Below, one piece after another: positions 47,301 to 55,401 of a stretch of 64,000 nucleotides of DNA. Made by a program: the position numbers and the translations under genes. Below the pieces are notes generated by a model. The model had not been told where the DNA came from. It was given only the letters and a program-made list of their open reading frames with translations, and did no database searches. Position 1 is the stretch's first letter. Each line of letters begins with the position of its first letter. Origin of the DNA: Sulfuriferula nivalis (GTDB taxonomy: Bacteria > Pseudomonadota > Gammaproteobacteria > Burkholderiales > Sulfuriferulaceae); the NCBI RefSeq assembly GCF_009937995.1, contig NZ_AP021881.1, positions 1,364,001-1,428,000 on the forward strand, read 5' to 3'.

Positions 47301-48191
47301 CTATTGTGATTCAGCAGAAGTATCTGTTGCCTCAATGACAGCAGCGCAAGCAATAAGTATGCCGCCTATCATTTCGCGGGGCATAATTTTTTCACCGCCG
47401 ATGACCATAGCTGAAATAACAGCGGCTAGTAATTCAACGATGAGGATAATGCCGGCGCGTCCCGTTTCAATATGGGTTACGCCGTATTGAGTGGTGAAAG
47501 TCGCCAGTGCCAGCCAGCCAAAGCCAAAAGCGAGTAGTGCAATGATTAGATTGGGTGACCAGTCTGGCTGGATCGCATGTTGCTGTAACACCAGTAACCC
47601 GGAAACTATGCCACATCCAACGAATACGGCTATGGTTTTTGATACCATGGGGATGGTATGCGCAGCACGGGTCACCAGATTGTTTGAAGCGAATGCCAGA
47701 CCAGCGGATAATGCCAGCACATCGGCAACCGATAATGGCGTAGCAAACGCCGCCGTGCCACCGATTACTAAAAATGCTCCCAGAACGGATATAAATACCG
47801 CTAACATGCGACGTCTGGTAACGGTTTCATGCAGAAACACGCGCCCGCCGATGACTGACCAAACTGGTGCCAGATAAAACAGCAGCATGACGCGTACTAC
47901 GTCACCTGTGAGTAACGCCTGGACGATGGATGCATTAGCCCAGCCGCCAAACAATCCAAGCAGCAACAATAATCTGGTTTGCCCTTGCCAGATACGGCGT
48001 TCACGCAACAGAAAAGGCAAGCCTACCAAGCCGACCAGACCGTAACTGACAAATGAAATTAACGGACCTGATAATCCAGCTGCACCAAACTGTTTAAGTG
48101 GCCACCAGATGATGCCCCACATGCCAGCTGAAAGTGTCAGGACAGTGAGTGGCAACCATGCTTGTGGAGAAGTGCGTGTCAGGTTGCTCAT
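47301..48191 (-). CDS. EamA/DMT-family membrane transporter
   Basis: The 296-residue protein has about ten membrane helices in two EamA repeats (first half ending near residue 140). The family moves small metabolites, often outward. Guanidine riboswitches also control exporters, usually of the SMR type; this larger relative may export or import a pathway compound. The start at 48191 overlaps the SDR stop as ATGA; an upstream extension is rejected. Confidence 0.85.
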   Translation of the reverse strand: MSNLTRTSPQAWLPLTVLTLSAGMWGIIWWPLKQFGAAGLSGPLISFVSYGLVGLVGLPFLLRERRIWQGQTRLLLLLGLFGGWANASIVQALLTGDVVRVMLLFYLAPVWSVIGGRVFLHETVTRRRMLAVFISVLGAFLVIGGTAAFATPLSVADVLALSAGLAFASNNLVTRAAHTIPMVSKTIAVFVGCGIVSGLLVLQQHAIQPDWSPNLIIALLAFGFGWLALATFTTQYGVTHIETGRAGIILIVELLAAVISAMVIGGEKIMPREMIGGILIACAAVIEATDTSAESQ

Positions 48192-48940
48192 GGCATGACG
48201 GACCCGCCATTGGGACCCAGTACCTGGCCACAATAGAACCGGGCGTAATCAGACACGAGAAATAGCACTGTGGTAGCAATTTCATCAGGTTCTGCAAAGC
48301 GTTGATAGGGGATGTCCTTTTCTTTCTCTATACACTCTTCAGACATGTATTCTGTTGTCATCATGGCCGTGTTGACTGGGCCAGGCGCAACGGCATTGAT
48401 GCGGATATGGGGTGCAAACTCTCGTGCCAGAGAGCGGGTCAGGCCGATTACACCTGCTTTTGCTGCACAATAAGATGAATAATCTTCACGTCCAAGATAA
48501 GCCAGATCGGAACTGATATTGACGATAATGCCGTTGTCCCGTTTCGCCATCTCGCTGAGAACAGCCTGGCTGCATAGAAATACTGATTTAAGGTCGCTGT
48601 TTATGACGTGATCCCAATCTGCTTCGGTAATCTCCAGAAATGGTTTTTCTGCAATGACGCCAGCATTATTTACCAGTATGTCTATTTGACCGCAGCTTGC
48701 TACCATTTGCCGTACCTGGTGAGCGTTGGTGACATCGGCCTCAACTGCATGGGCATGACCACCTTTGGATGTGATGATTTGTACTACTTGTTCAGCCTCA
48801 CGGGCACGATTAAGGTGATTTACGATAACCGTTGCACCTGCATCGGCAAGCATGATGGCGATAGCACGACCTATCCCGGTGGCAGCGCCAGTAACAATTG
48901 CTGTTTTATTGTGTAATGTTATATTCATGATGGTCATCAA
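48188..48940 (-). CDS. short-chain dehydrogenase/reductase (second of two)
   Basis: The 250-residue classical SDR has the cofactor motif TGAATGIGRAIA, NNAGVIAE, Ser in VNISSDLA and the YCAAK catalytic Tyr-x3-Lys. It is probably an NAD(P)-dependent alcohol or carbonyl oxidoreductase. The start region (MMTIMN) overlaps the stop of the other SDR by 4 bp, and the stop overlaps the EamA start. Substrate unknown; it likely works on an intermediate made by the desaturase-like enzyme. Confidence 0.88.
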   Translation of the reverse strand: MMTIMNITLHNKTAIVTGAATGIGRAIAIMLADAGATVIVNHLNRAREAEQVVQIITSKGGHAHAVEADVTNAHQVRQMVASCGQIDILVNNAGVIAEKPFLEITEADWDHVINSDLKSVFLCSQAVLSEMAKRDNGIIVNISSDLAYLGREDYSSYCAAKAGVIGLTRSLAREFAPHIRINAVAPGPVNTAMMTTEYMSEECIEKEKDIPYQRFAEPDEIATTVLFLVSDYARFYCGQVLGPNGGSVMP

Positions 48941-49722
48941 TGCATGACCTCACCATTACTTACGACGATAGCTTGACCAGTAATCGCGCGCGCATAAGGT
49001 GAGGCGAGGAAAAGGAAAGTGCCAGCAATATCTGCTGGCATGAGTAACTCGGGTATAGCTTGCTGCGCCAGAATTTCAGCTATCATTTCTGATTCGGATT
49101 TATCTGCTGTTTCTGCCATTGCACGCATGGAACGCATTGCTGCCTCAGTCGCAACCCAGCCTGGACAAACTGCATTGACACGAATTTTTAGTTTGCCTAA
49201 TTCCCATGCCAGCGAACGCGTCAGACCAATAACCGCATGCTTGCTGGTGACATAGGCGGAAAAGTCAGCCACAGCACTCATACCCCAGATAGAAGACTGA
49301 TTGATGACGCAGCCTGAAGAAGATATGAAAGGCAATAGTGCACGTGTCAGCAGATACATACTGCTGACGTTGTTGTGCAACAGGCTTTGCCAGCGCTGCT
49401 CGGCATCGGTTGCTGCATCGTTCAATGGCGTCGGGTATTCCATGCCTGCATTGTTGATCAGTGCGTGGATGGTGATCTGCCGTTGTTTGAAGTTGTCAGC
49501 TAAAGCATGGATCTGTTCTGCATTGGTTAAATCCAGCGCATGTGTCGTAACTTTTGCATGTTTAGCCAGTCGTTGTGCAGCAGCTTCCAGCGCATCTGGA
49601 TTGCGGTCTATCAGTTCTAGGTTTGCCCCGTGCTCGGCAAATGCCTCTGCAATAGCCAGCCCGATGCCGCTGGCGGCCCCCGTAATGACTATCGTATGAT
49701 CAGTAAAGTCGAGATTTGCCAT
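48937..49722 (-). CDS. short-chain dehydrogenase/reductase (first of two)
   Basis: The 261-residue classical SDR has TGAASGIGLAIAEAF, NNAGMEYP, the serine in NQSSIWGM and the catalytic YVTSK. It is distinct from its neighbour in sequence, so the two probably act on different steps or cofactors. It begins 1 bp after the desaturase stop, within the operon. Confidence 0.88.
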   Translation of the reverse strand: MANLDFTDHTIVITGAASGIGLAIAEAFAEHGANLELIDRNPDALEAAAQRLAKHAKVTTHALDLTNAEQIHALADNFKQRQITIHALINNAGMEYPTPLNDAATDAEQRWQSLLHNNVSSMYLLTRALLPFISSSGCVINQSSIWGMSAVADFSAYVTSKHAVIGLTRSLAWELGKLKIRVNAVCPGWVATEAAMRSMRAMAETADKSESEMIAEILAQQAIPELLMPADIAGTFLFLASPYARAITGQAIVVSNGEVMH

Positions 49723-49723
49723 A

Positions 49724-50743
49724 TCAAACTGCCGTCAGAAATGACACGCCTACAGCGCCATAGAATGCAGAAGGATCCAGATGTCCAGGTGATGTTTCCG
49801 GCACGTCACCATAATCATCCGACAGTATGCGCTTCACCCGATAGCGGTGATGGGCAGCCAGTAACGTGCTCATAGGTAATACTTGCTGATACTCCGCTGC
49901 AAATAATTTGGCATGTAATGCTGGCAAACGATACCAGGGTTCGATAGGGCGCTCATGATGGGCGTTGTGATAGGAAAAATTCAACAGCATCAAGTTTAAT
50001 AGTGGATGTGCAACTGAAACCAGATTGGAGTAGGTGTTGCGTTGTTCGTAAGTGCGGTCACGTATTTTGTCATTGGGAACCTCACCACCTTGCAGGATGG
50101 CAAAAGCATCATAGGTGTGCTGGTAGGCATCGGCAAAACGCAGCACGTGCAGCATGATTAAATATGCGATGGCGTAACCCAGTAAACCCGCGGGTGAGAA
50201 CCAGCCTAGCGCAGCAAATGCGATAGCGCGTACAACAAGTATGGTCAGTACGCGAGCGCGGTTCTGTTTTTTCTCGGCAGCCACAAACGGCAAGACCATG
50301 ACATAGCCGTGCATGATTAACTCTACTGCTGGTATGTATGCCCACTCCAGCATCAGTACCAGACGACGTACCCAGGCTGGTGATTTGAGCAGAAAAGCCT
50401 TGAAATCGAAGGTGATGACGTCGGCACGGTCAACATGGTGACGTACATGCTTGCGTCTAAGATCATTAAATGTGGCATAGCAAGAGCCGTTAATCCAGGT
50501 CATTAACGTGCCCCAGCGAGCATTATCCTCAGCCGTTTTGAATATAGAGTTGTGTGCAAATTCGTGGAAAAAATATCCGGATAAAATCAGTGCGTGGGCA
50601 ACCAGCAAGGTGCCGATAATCTGTCCCCAGATGGGTGCCAATATAAGTAACAGCAGGCCGCCAACATAGGCACCTAATGTATAGGATAAGGCAAGCACAT
50701 TCGGCACAACGCCGTCGGCATAGCGAAATTTTTGATTCAACAT
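49724..50743 (-). CDS. membrane diiron fatty-acid-desaturase-family enzyme (hydroxylase/desaturase)
   Basis: The 339-residue integral membrane enzyme has the three histidine boxes of the desaturase/hydroxylase superfamily: HEFAHN (about residue 60), RRKHVRHH (about 97-104) and YHNAHHE (about 255-261). It has several hydrophobic helices between them. These boxes bind two iron atoms and activate O2. The family includes fatty acid desaturases, alkane hydroxylase-like and other small-molecule hydroxylases. Within a guanidine-riboswitch operon a lipid role is less likely than hydroxylation of an alkyl-guanidine. Start at 50743 has GAGGAG 7 bases upstream. Confidence 0.87.
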   Translation of the reverse strand: MLNQKFRYADGVVPNVLALSYTLGAYVGGLLLLILAPIWGQIIGTLLVAHALILSGYFFHEFAHNSIFKTAEDNARWGTLMTWINGSCYATFNDLRRKHVRHHVDRADVITFDFKAFLLKSPAWVRRLVLMLEWAYIPAVELIMHGYVMVLPFVAAEKKQNRARVLTILVVRAIAFAALGWFSPAGLLGYAIAYLIMLHVLRFADAYQHTYDAFAILQGGEVPNDKIRDRTYEQRNTYSNLVSVAHPLLNLMLLNFSYHNAHHERPIEPWYRLPALHAKLFAAEYQQVLPMSTLLAAHHRYRVKRILSDDYGDVPETSPGHLDPSAFYGAVGVSFLTAV

Positions 50744-50795
50744 GAATAACTCCTCAAGCAAGGTCACGCCTGTATTCAGGCGCGACCTGCCTTAC

Positions 50796-51803
50796 TTACT
50801 TAACTAAGGATTTGACGAACTGACTGTCAATAGTGGTTTCAGTAGCAGGGATGGTCGTAATTTGACCTTTACTTTTCAGAATGTTGCCGATGACTTCGCC
50901 ACTTGCGAAGTAGGAAGTGGTTTCTGCGGATTTGATGAACGCTTTAGGCATTTCAGCAAGTGGTATGTTGTAAACACCTGACATCTGATCCATGGCTTCT
51001 TTTCCGCTTACACCCATAGCTTTACCGATAATTTTGGCTGATTCGTCAGGGTGGGCTTTCATGTAGTTCAAACCATCTACGTAGGCTGCGATCAGACCAG
51101 TGATTTCTTTTGGATGTGCCTGGATATATTTCTGATCAAATACTAAAACGTCAGCAATCAGACCAGGCGCATTTTTGGAGGAAAACACTACATGGAATTT
51201 TTTGCCATTACCCTGACTCAGGATTTGGGACAGGCTAGGCTCATAGGTAACGCCGACAGGAATGCTATTGGACGCCATGGCAGCGGGTACAGCTTCAGGC
51301 GACATAGGTACGGCTTCAAAGTCTTTTTCGGACAAGCCATTCTTTTTCAGTGCGTAAGAGAGCAGGAAGTCAGAAGGTGATAATGGGTTGAAACCAATTT
51401 TCTTACCTTTGAAGTCAGCCACTTTAGTAATGGCTGTGCTGGCAACAATTGCATCACCACCATTGGAATAGTCGATAGGCATAACAACTTTTTGTGACAG
51501 ACCTTTAGCATCAGATCCGATTACCTGGTCATAAGTCAACATGCCGCCGTCAACAGAGTGGCTGGCTATTGCAGTTGGAATGAGTGCAGGGTCAGTGAAC
51601 ATTTGCAACGTGACTTTGAGGTCATGTTTCTTGTAGAAATCTTTGGCATCAGCAACGAAAAAAGGACCGTAGCCTACCCATACCACGGTACCAATTTTCA
51701 TGCTGGTAGTGGCGTGCGCAGCTATAGGGCTCATGCTGGCTGTCGCGAGCATCACTGAGGCAAGACAAACTTTTTTAAGCGATTTGGAATGTAATATTGA
51801 CAT
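50796..51803 (-). CDS. ABC transporter substrate-binding protein (NMT1/SsuA-like), guanidine-riboswitch controlled
   Basis: The 335-residue periplasmic protein has a Sec signal peptide (first about 31 residues, ending in AAHA). Its two-lobed binding-protein fold is of the NMT1/THI5/SsuA group (TSMKIGTVVWVGYGPFFVAD near the mature start; NPLSPSDFLLSYALKK). It is the first gene after the second riboswitch. Permease and ATPase partners are missing here but present without a binding protein at 24351-26039, so the two loci together make one importer (inference). TAGGAG precedes the start. Confidence 0.87.
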   Translation of the reverse strand: MSILHSKSLKKVCLASVMLATASMSPIAAHATTSMKIGTVVWVGYGPFFVADAKDFYKKHDLKVTLQMFTDPALIPTAIASHSVDGGMLTYDQVIGSDAKGLSQKVVMPIDYSNGGDAIVASTAITKVADFKGKKIGFNPLSPSDFLLSYALKKNGLSEKDFEAVPMSPEAVPAAMASNSIPVGVTYEPSLSQILSQGNGKKFHVVFSSKNAPGLIADVLVFDQKYIQAHPKEITGLIAAYVDGLNYMKAHPDESAKIIGKAMGVSGKEAMDQMSGVYNIPLAEMPKAFIKSAETTSYFASGEVIGNILKSKGQITTIPATETTIDSQFVKSLVK

Positions 51804-51834
51804 GACTAGCTCCTAAGAAGGTTAAAAATAAAAC

Positions 51835-51858
51835 GGGAAAGCAACTGTGCTCTCTCCC
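51835..51858 (-). terminator. riboswitch-2 terminator hairpin with T-tract
   Basis: On the minus strand GGGAGAGAGCA pairs imperfectly with TGCTTTCCC and is followed by GTTTTATTTTT (51824-51834). The GGGA arm overlaps the conserved 3' end of the aptamer (CCCGGGAG), so guanidine binding would prevent terminator formation. This is a transcriptional on-switch. Confidence 0.75.
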
Positions 51859-51950
51859 GGGCTTTTATCCCTCCGTGGAACCTCTAGCGAGGCCGGACTG
51901 CTCTCGGACCAGACATCCCATTGCTGGAACCGGAACCCTAGCTATCCTAA
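51851..51950 (-). ncRNA. guanidine-I (ykkC) riboswitch controlling the second operon
   Basis: Read on the minus strand, the conserved ykkC blocks occur in order: GCTAGGGTTCCGG, GTCTGGTCCGAGAG, and CCACGGAGGGATAAAAGCCCGGGAG. It is clearly related to the riboswitch at 24123-24226 but has different variable loops. It lies 50 bp upstream of the binding-protein gene. This is strong evidence that the ten genes downstream respond to guanidine. Confidence 0.95.
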
Positions 51951-52011
51951 TACAGACATGAGTGTGAAAGGGCTGTGTAGAGCAGCCACTTTCCCGTCTT
52001 GCACTTAGTTA

Positions 52012-52028
52012 TGCAAAGCCCGTGCCAA
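52012..52028 (-). promoter_or_regulatory. sigma-54 promoter of the second guanidine operon
   Basis: Minus-strand TTGGCACGGGCTTTGCA matches TGGCACG-N4-TTGCW fully, with the GG (52026-52025) and GC (52014-52013) 10 bases apart. Transcription would start near 52001, about 50 bp before the riboswitch. Confidence 0.85.
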
Positions 52029-52178
52029 TTAGAAATATTTAATAACAATTAAAAATAAATATATAAATTTCAATAAGTTAGTCGTTATATTTGTGTTGTT
52101 TGGTAGTGATGGTTGAGCTAAGTAAACCGTGTTGTTGATGTCAGGCGAGGGCGATATGAGTGCAATACGATAGTGAGC

Positions 52179-52195
52179 CGCTCTGTTTTGGTGCG
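52179..52195. promoter_or_regulatory. NtrC-like site upstream of the second guanidine operon
   Basis: CGCTCTGTTTTGGTGCG shares the core CTGTTTTGGTG with the site at 23979-23997 and fits the NtrC dyad pattern. It lies about 150 bp upstream of the sigma-54 promoter. The rest of the AT-rich 51951-52317 stretch shows no further element that I can support. Confidence 0.5.
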
Positions 52196-52317
52196 TCTTA
52201 TTAATTGCATGCGTATCATCGTTTTGGTAGCCTGATGAGTTAATTTGCATTCGCTTATGTACATGACTTAGACTGAAAAAAGGTCTCACAATTTTAGTTG
52301 CTCAGGTGATTTAAGAA

Positions 52318-54417
52318 ATGCTTATGTATCAAACTAGCTGCACGCACAAACGGTCAATGGGGGCTTGCCTGAATAAATGGTACAGCGCCACATTATTGCT
52401 GGCAGTATTAGTCAGCTTGAGTGGATCATCTCTGGCTGGCGGTATTCAGACTTTGGATACAGTTGATGTCGTAGGTGTAACAGATGATTTAGTCGGCGTG
52501 GCTGATTCTGCTTCGCAAGGTACTGTAGTTGCAGATCAGATTGATGGACGGCCTTTGTTGCGGCCAGGCGAGCTGCTGGAAACCATCCCCGGTTTAATAG
52601 TTACGCAGCATTCTGGTTCGGGTAAGGCTAATCAGTATTTTTTGCGTGGTTTTAATCTTGATCATGGCACTGATTTTTCTGTTTTCGTGGATGATATGCC
52701 GGTCAATTTCCCGACGCACGCGCATGGACAGGGTTATGCCGATGCCAATTTTTTGATTCCTGAGCTGGTTGATAGTATTCAATATCGCAAGGGGCCATAT
52801 TCGGTAGAAGATGGCGATTTTTCTGCTGCGGGTAGTGCACGAGTGAAGCTGCGCGATACGCTGAGTTCCTCATTTGTGGACATGGGGGTGGGTGGAAATG
52901 GTTATCGCCGTATGCTGACAGCAGGTTCACCGACGCTAGCCAGTGGGCATTTGCTTTATGCGTTGGAGGTGTCGCAATACGATGGCCCCTGGGATGTGCC
53001 GGAGAATGGCAAAAAATATAATGGCCTGCTGCGCTATACCCAGGGAACGGATAATGATGGTTGGAGTTTGACGGGGATGGCGTATAGCAATGACTTTACC
53101 GCTACCGATCAGGTCGCACAGCGTGCTATAGATAGCGGTTTGATTGACCGTTATGGCAGTCTTAACCCTAGTGATGGTGGGCATACGCATCGATACAGTC
53201 TGTCTGGACGATGGGCGAATACGGGGGCAGGCAGTAATACCCACGCCAATTTTTATGTGATTGATTACCGGCTCGATTTGTTTTCTGATTTTACCTACTA
53301 TATGAATGATCCCGTACATGGCGATCAGTTTGAACAGCTGGATGACAGAACTGTTATCGGCGGGGCGACCAGCCATAGCTGGCTGTCCAGATTTGCCGGT
53401 TATGATGTGGAGCACACGATAGGCAGCGGGCTGCGTTTTGATGATATCCGTGCACTGGGCTTGTTCAATACCGAGCAGCGCCAGCGTTTGTCTACGGTGT
53501 CGCTGGATAGTGTGCAGCAAGCCAGTGTTAATTTGTATTATCAGGAAGCAGTGCAATGGAATTCATGGCTGCGGAGTATCGCAGGTGTGCGTGCCGATCA
53601 GTATAGCTTTGATGTTGCCAGTGATACAGCAGTCAATTCTGGGCGTGCCAGTGCGGGGATATTGTCGCCCAAGCTGTCACTCGTATTCGGGCCGTGGGAT
53701 AACACTGAGTATTATCTGAACATAGGTCGAGGATTTCATTCCAACGATGGGCGTGGTGCTACGTTAACTGTTGATCCATCTACCGGACTACCTGCACAGA
53801 AGGTGAACCCGCTGGTACCTGCCATGGGATATGAAGTAGGGGTGCGTAGTGTGCCTATGCGTGGATTACAAACGAGTCTGGCTTTGTTTGTACTGGATAT
53901 TGATTCCGAACTGGTTTTTGCTGGTGATGCGGGAAGTACCGAACCTAGCCGGCCGAGTCGACGTATAGGGTTGGAATGGGCAAATTTTTATAAACCCAAT
54001 GATCAGCTGACGCTGGATGCAGATGTGAGTTTATCGCACTCACGTTTTCGTGTGAGTGACCCTGTTGGCGACTATATCCCCGGCTCAATAGAGCAGGCTG
54101 CTTCAATAGGGGCAAAACTGGAACAGGGACGCTGGTTTGGTAGTTTGCGACTGCGTTATTTTGGACCGCGTCCATTAATAGAAGATAACTCTGTACGCTC
54201 CAGCGCTTCAACTATTGTTAATCTGGCAAGTGGGGTCAAACTGGATAAACATATGCAAGTCAATTTTGAGGTGCTGAATTTGTTTAATGCTCAAGTTTCG
54301 GATATTAATTATTACTATGCTTCTCAGCTGGCGGGCGAGGCGGCGCCAGTAAACGATATTCATACTCACCCAGCTGAGCCGCTTACAGTCAGGGTGGGTT
54401 TGCGAGTGAAATTTTAG
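52318..54417 (+). CDS. TonB-dependent outer-membrane receptor
   Basis: The 699-residue protein has a signal peptide (cleavage near SSLAGG), a TonB-box-like QTLDTVDVVGV, a plug domain (RPGELLETIPGLIV, then FLRGFNLDHGTDFSVFVDDMP) and a 22-strand-type barrel ending in the aromatic VGLRVKF. It imports a bulky or scarce ligand across the outer membrane with TonB energy. It is divergent from the guanidine operon and precedes the amide genes. Ligand unknown; a metal chelate needed by the metalloenzymes here is possible but unproven. Confidence 0.92.
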   Translation: MLMYQTSCTHKRSMGACLNKWYSATLLLAVLVSLSGSSLAGGIQTLDTVDVVGVTDDLVGVADSASQGTVVADQIDGRPLLRPGELLETIPGLIVTQHSGSGKANQYFLRGFNLDHGTDFSVFVDDMPVNFPTHAHGQGYADANFLIPELVDSIQYRKGPYSVEDGDFSAAGSARVKLRDTLSSSFVDMGVGGNGYRRMLTAGSPTLASGHLLYALEVSQYDGPWDVPENGKKYNGLLRYTQGTDNDGWSLTGMAYSNDFTATDQVAQRAIDSGLIDRYGSLNPSDGGHTHRYSLSGRWANTGAGSNTHANFYVIDYRLDLFSDFTYYMNDPVHGDQFEQLDDRTVIGGATSHSWLSRFAGYDVEHTIGSGLRFDDIRALGLFNTEQRQRLSTVSLDSVQQASVNLYYQEAVQWNSWLRSIAGVRADQYSFDVASDTAVNSGRASAGILSPKLSLVFGPWDNTEYYLNIGRGFHSNDGRGATLTVDPSTGLPAQKVNPLVPAMGYEVGVRSVPMRGLQTSLALFVLDIDSELVFAGDAGSTEPSRPSRRIGLEWANFYKPNDQLTLDADVSLSHSRFRVSDPVGDYIPGSIEQAASIGAKLEQGRWFGSLRLRYFGPRPLIEDNSVRSSASTIVNLASGVKLDKHMQVNFEVLNLFNAQVSDINYYYASQLAGEAAPVNDIHTHPAEPLTVRVGLRVKF

Positions 54418-54424
54418 CGCGAAT

Positions 54425-55090
54425 ATGCGGCTTATTTATAGTGCATTAGCGTTATCTATCGTTGCGCATGCCGTAGTGGCCACCTGGGTGTCTACGGTGC
54501 CTGGGACACAGCAAGAGTTGGCTGTGCCTGTGCTGCAAGTTCAACTATCCCAAAAGACAGAAGAGATATCAGGGCTAGTGAATCATCCGGCAATACCCCT
54601 GTCATCTGATATCAAAGTATCTCACCAGATCACTCATATTCAGACTAGGAGAACGCCGGTGATACGTTCTGAACCTGAGGCTGCAATGCGCGCACCCTCA
54701 GTTGAACAAGCTGGATTGCCTGCTGTAGCCCCTGTTTTGGCAGTAAGTAATGCTTCAACAGCAATTCCGCTGCCCGTGCCCGTGCAACCTCAAGCTGTAT
54801 CAATTTACCATGCACCCGAATATGCAGTTGCGTATCTGCAAAACCCTGCACCAGTCTATCCGCCATTAGCACGTCGTATGAAATTGACGGGTACGGTTTT
54901 ACTGCGTGTCAAAGTCGATGAAAATGGTTATCCGTTAGATATTGCGATACAGCAAACTTGTGGCAGCGACATGCTTGATCAAGCCGCACTTGATGCCGTA
55001 CATCACTGGAAGTTTGTACCTGCGCGTCAAGGCAATACTGCTGTTAGTGCATGGGTAGATGTGCCTGTACGCTTTCGTATGGATATGTGA
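54425..55090 (+). CDS. TonB-family energy-transducer protein
   Basis: The 221-residue protein has an N-terminal membrane anchor (about residues 4-22), a Pro/Val-rich linker and a C-terminal TonB domain (NPAPVYPPLARRMKLTG, then LDAVHHWKFVPA). It lies 7 bp after the receptor gene and is probably dedicated to it. ExbB/ExbD genes are not in the window. Confidence 0.9.
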   Translation: MRLIYSALALSIVAHAVVATWVSTVPGTQQELAVPVLQVQLSQKTEEISGLVNHPAIPLSSDIKVSHQITHIQTRRTPVIRSEPEAAMRAPSVEQAGLPAVAPVLAVSNASTAIPLPVPVQPQAVSIYHAPEYAVAYLQNPAPVYPPLARRMKLTGTVLLRVKVDENGYPLDIAIQQTCGSDMLDQAALDAVHHWKFVPARQGNTAVSAWVDVPVRFRMDM

Positions 55091-55113
55091 ATTAGGGCTG
55101 TCAGTGCTGGGAA

Positions 55114-55200
55114 TGCACTTCGATGCACTTCTCTGTGGCTATTTGGTGAAAATGCGTGATAAGCGTGCATGACTAAGTCGTTCTGCTTGGTTCTGGTGCA
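55114..55200. promoter_or_regulatory. TGCAC-type half-sites upstream of fmdA
   Basis: TGCACTT occurs at 55114-55120 and 55124-55130 as a 10-bp-period direct repeat, and TGGTGCA at 55194-55200. These resemble NtrC half-sites and lie 100-190 bp before the sigma-54-like promoter of fmdA. Confidence 0.4.
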
Positions 55201-55298
55201 TGCAGGTCTGTCAGGTTTATTGAAATGGTTTTTTCATGACCGCCATATAACCATATGAAACTTAATTAATAGGTAGTAAATTTCCTTGGTCTTAAAAA

Positions 55299-55315
55299 TT
55301 GGCATATTAAATGCT
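55299..55315 (+). promoter_or_regulatory. sigma-54-like promoter of fmdA
   Basis: TTGGCATATTAAATGCT has GG (55301-55302) and GC (55313-55314) exactly 10 bases apart and TGGCAY on the -24 side. The -12 side is ATGCT instead of TTGCT, so the match is weaker than in the other nitrogen operons of the window. Confidence 0.6.
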
Positions 55316-55401
55316 AAGTAAATATCAACCAGGCAGCCTTTGACTGTTCGGTTAGTACTTGTATGCATTTATTTTGACTATATGACTGTTAGGAGATTGC
55401 T

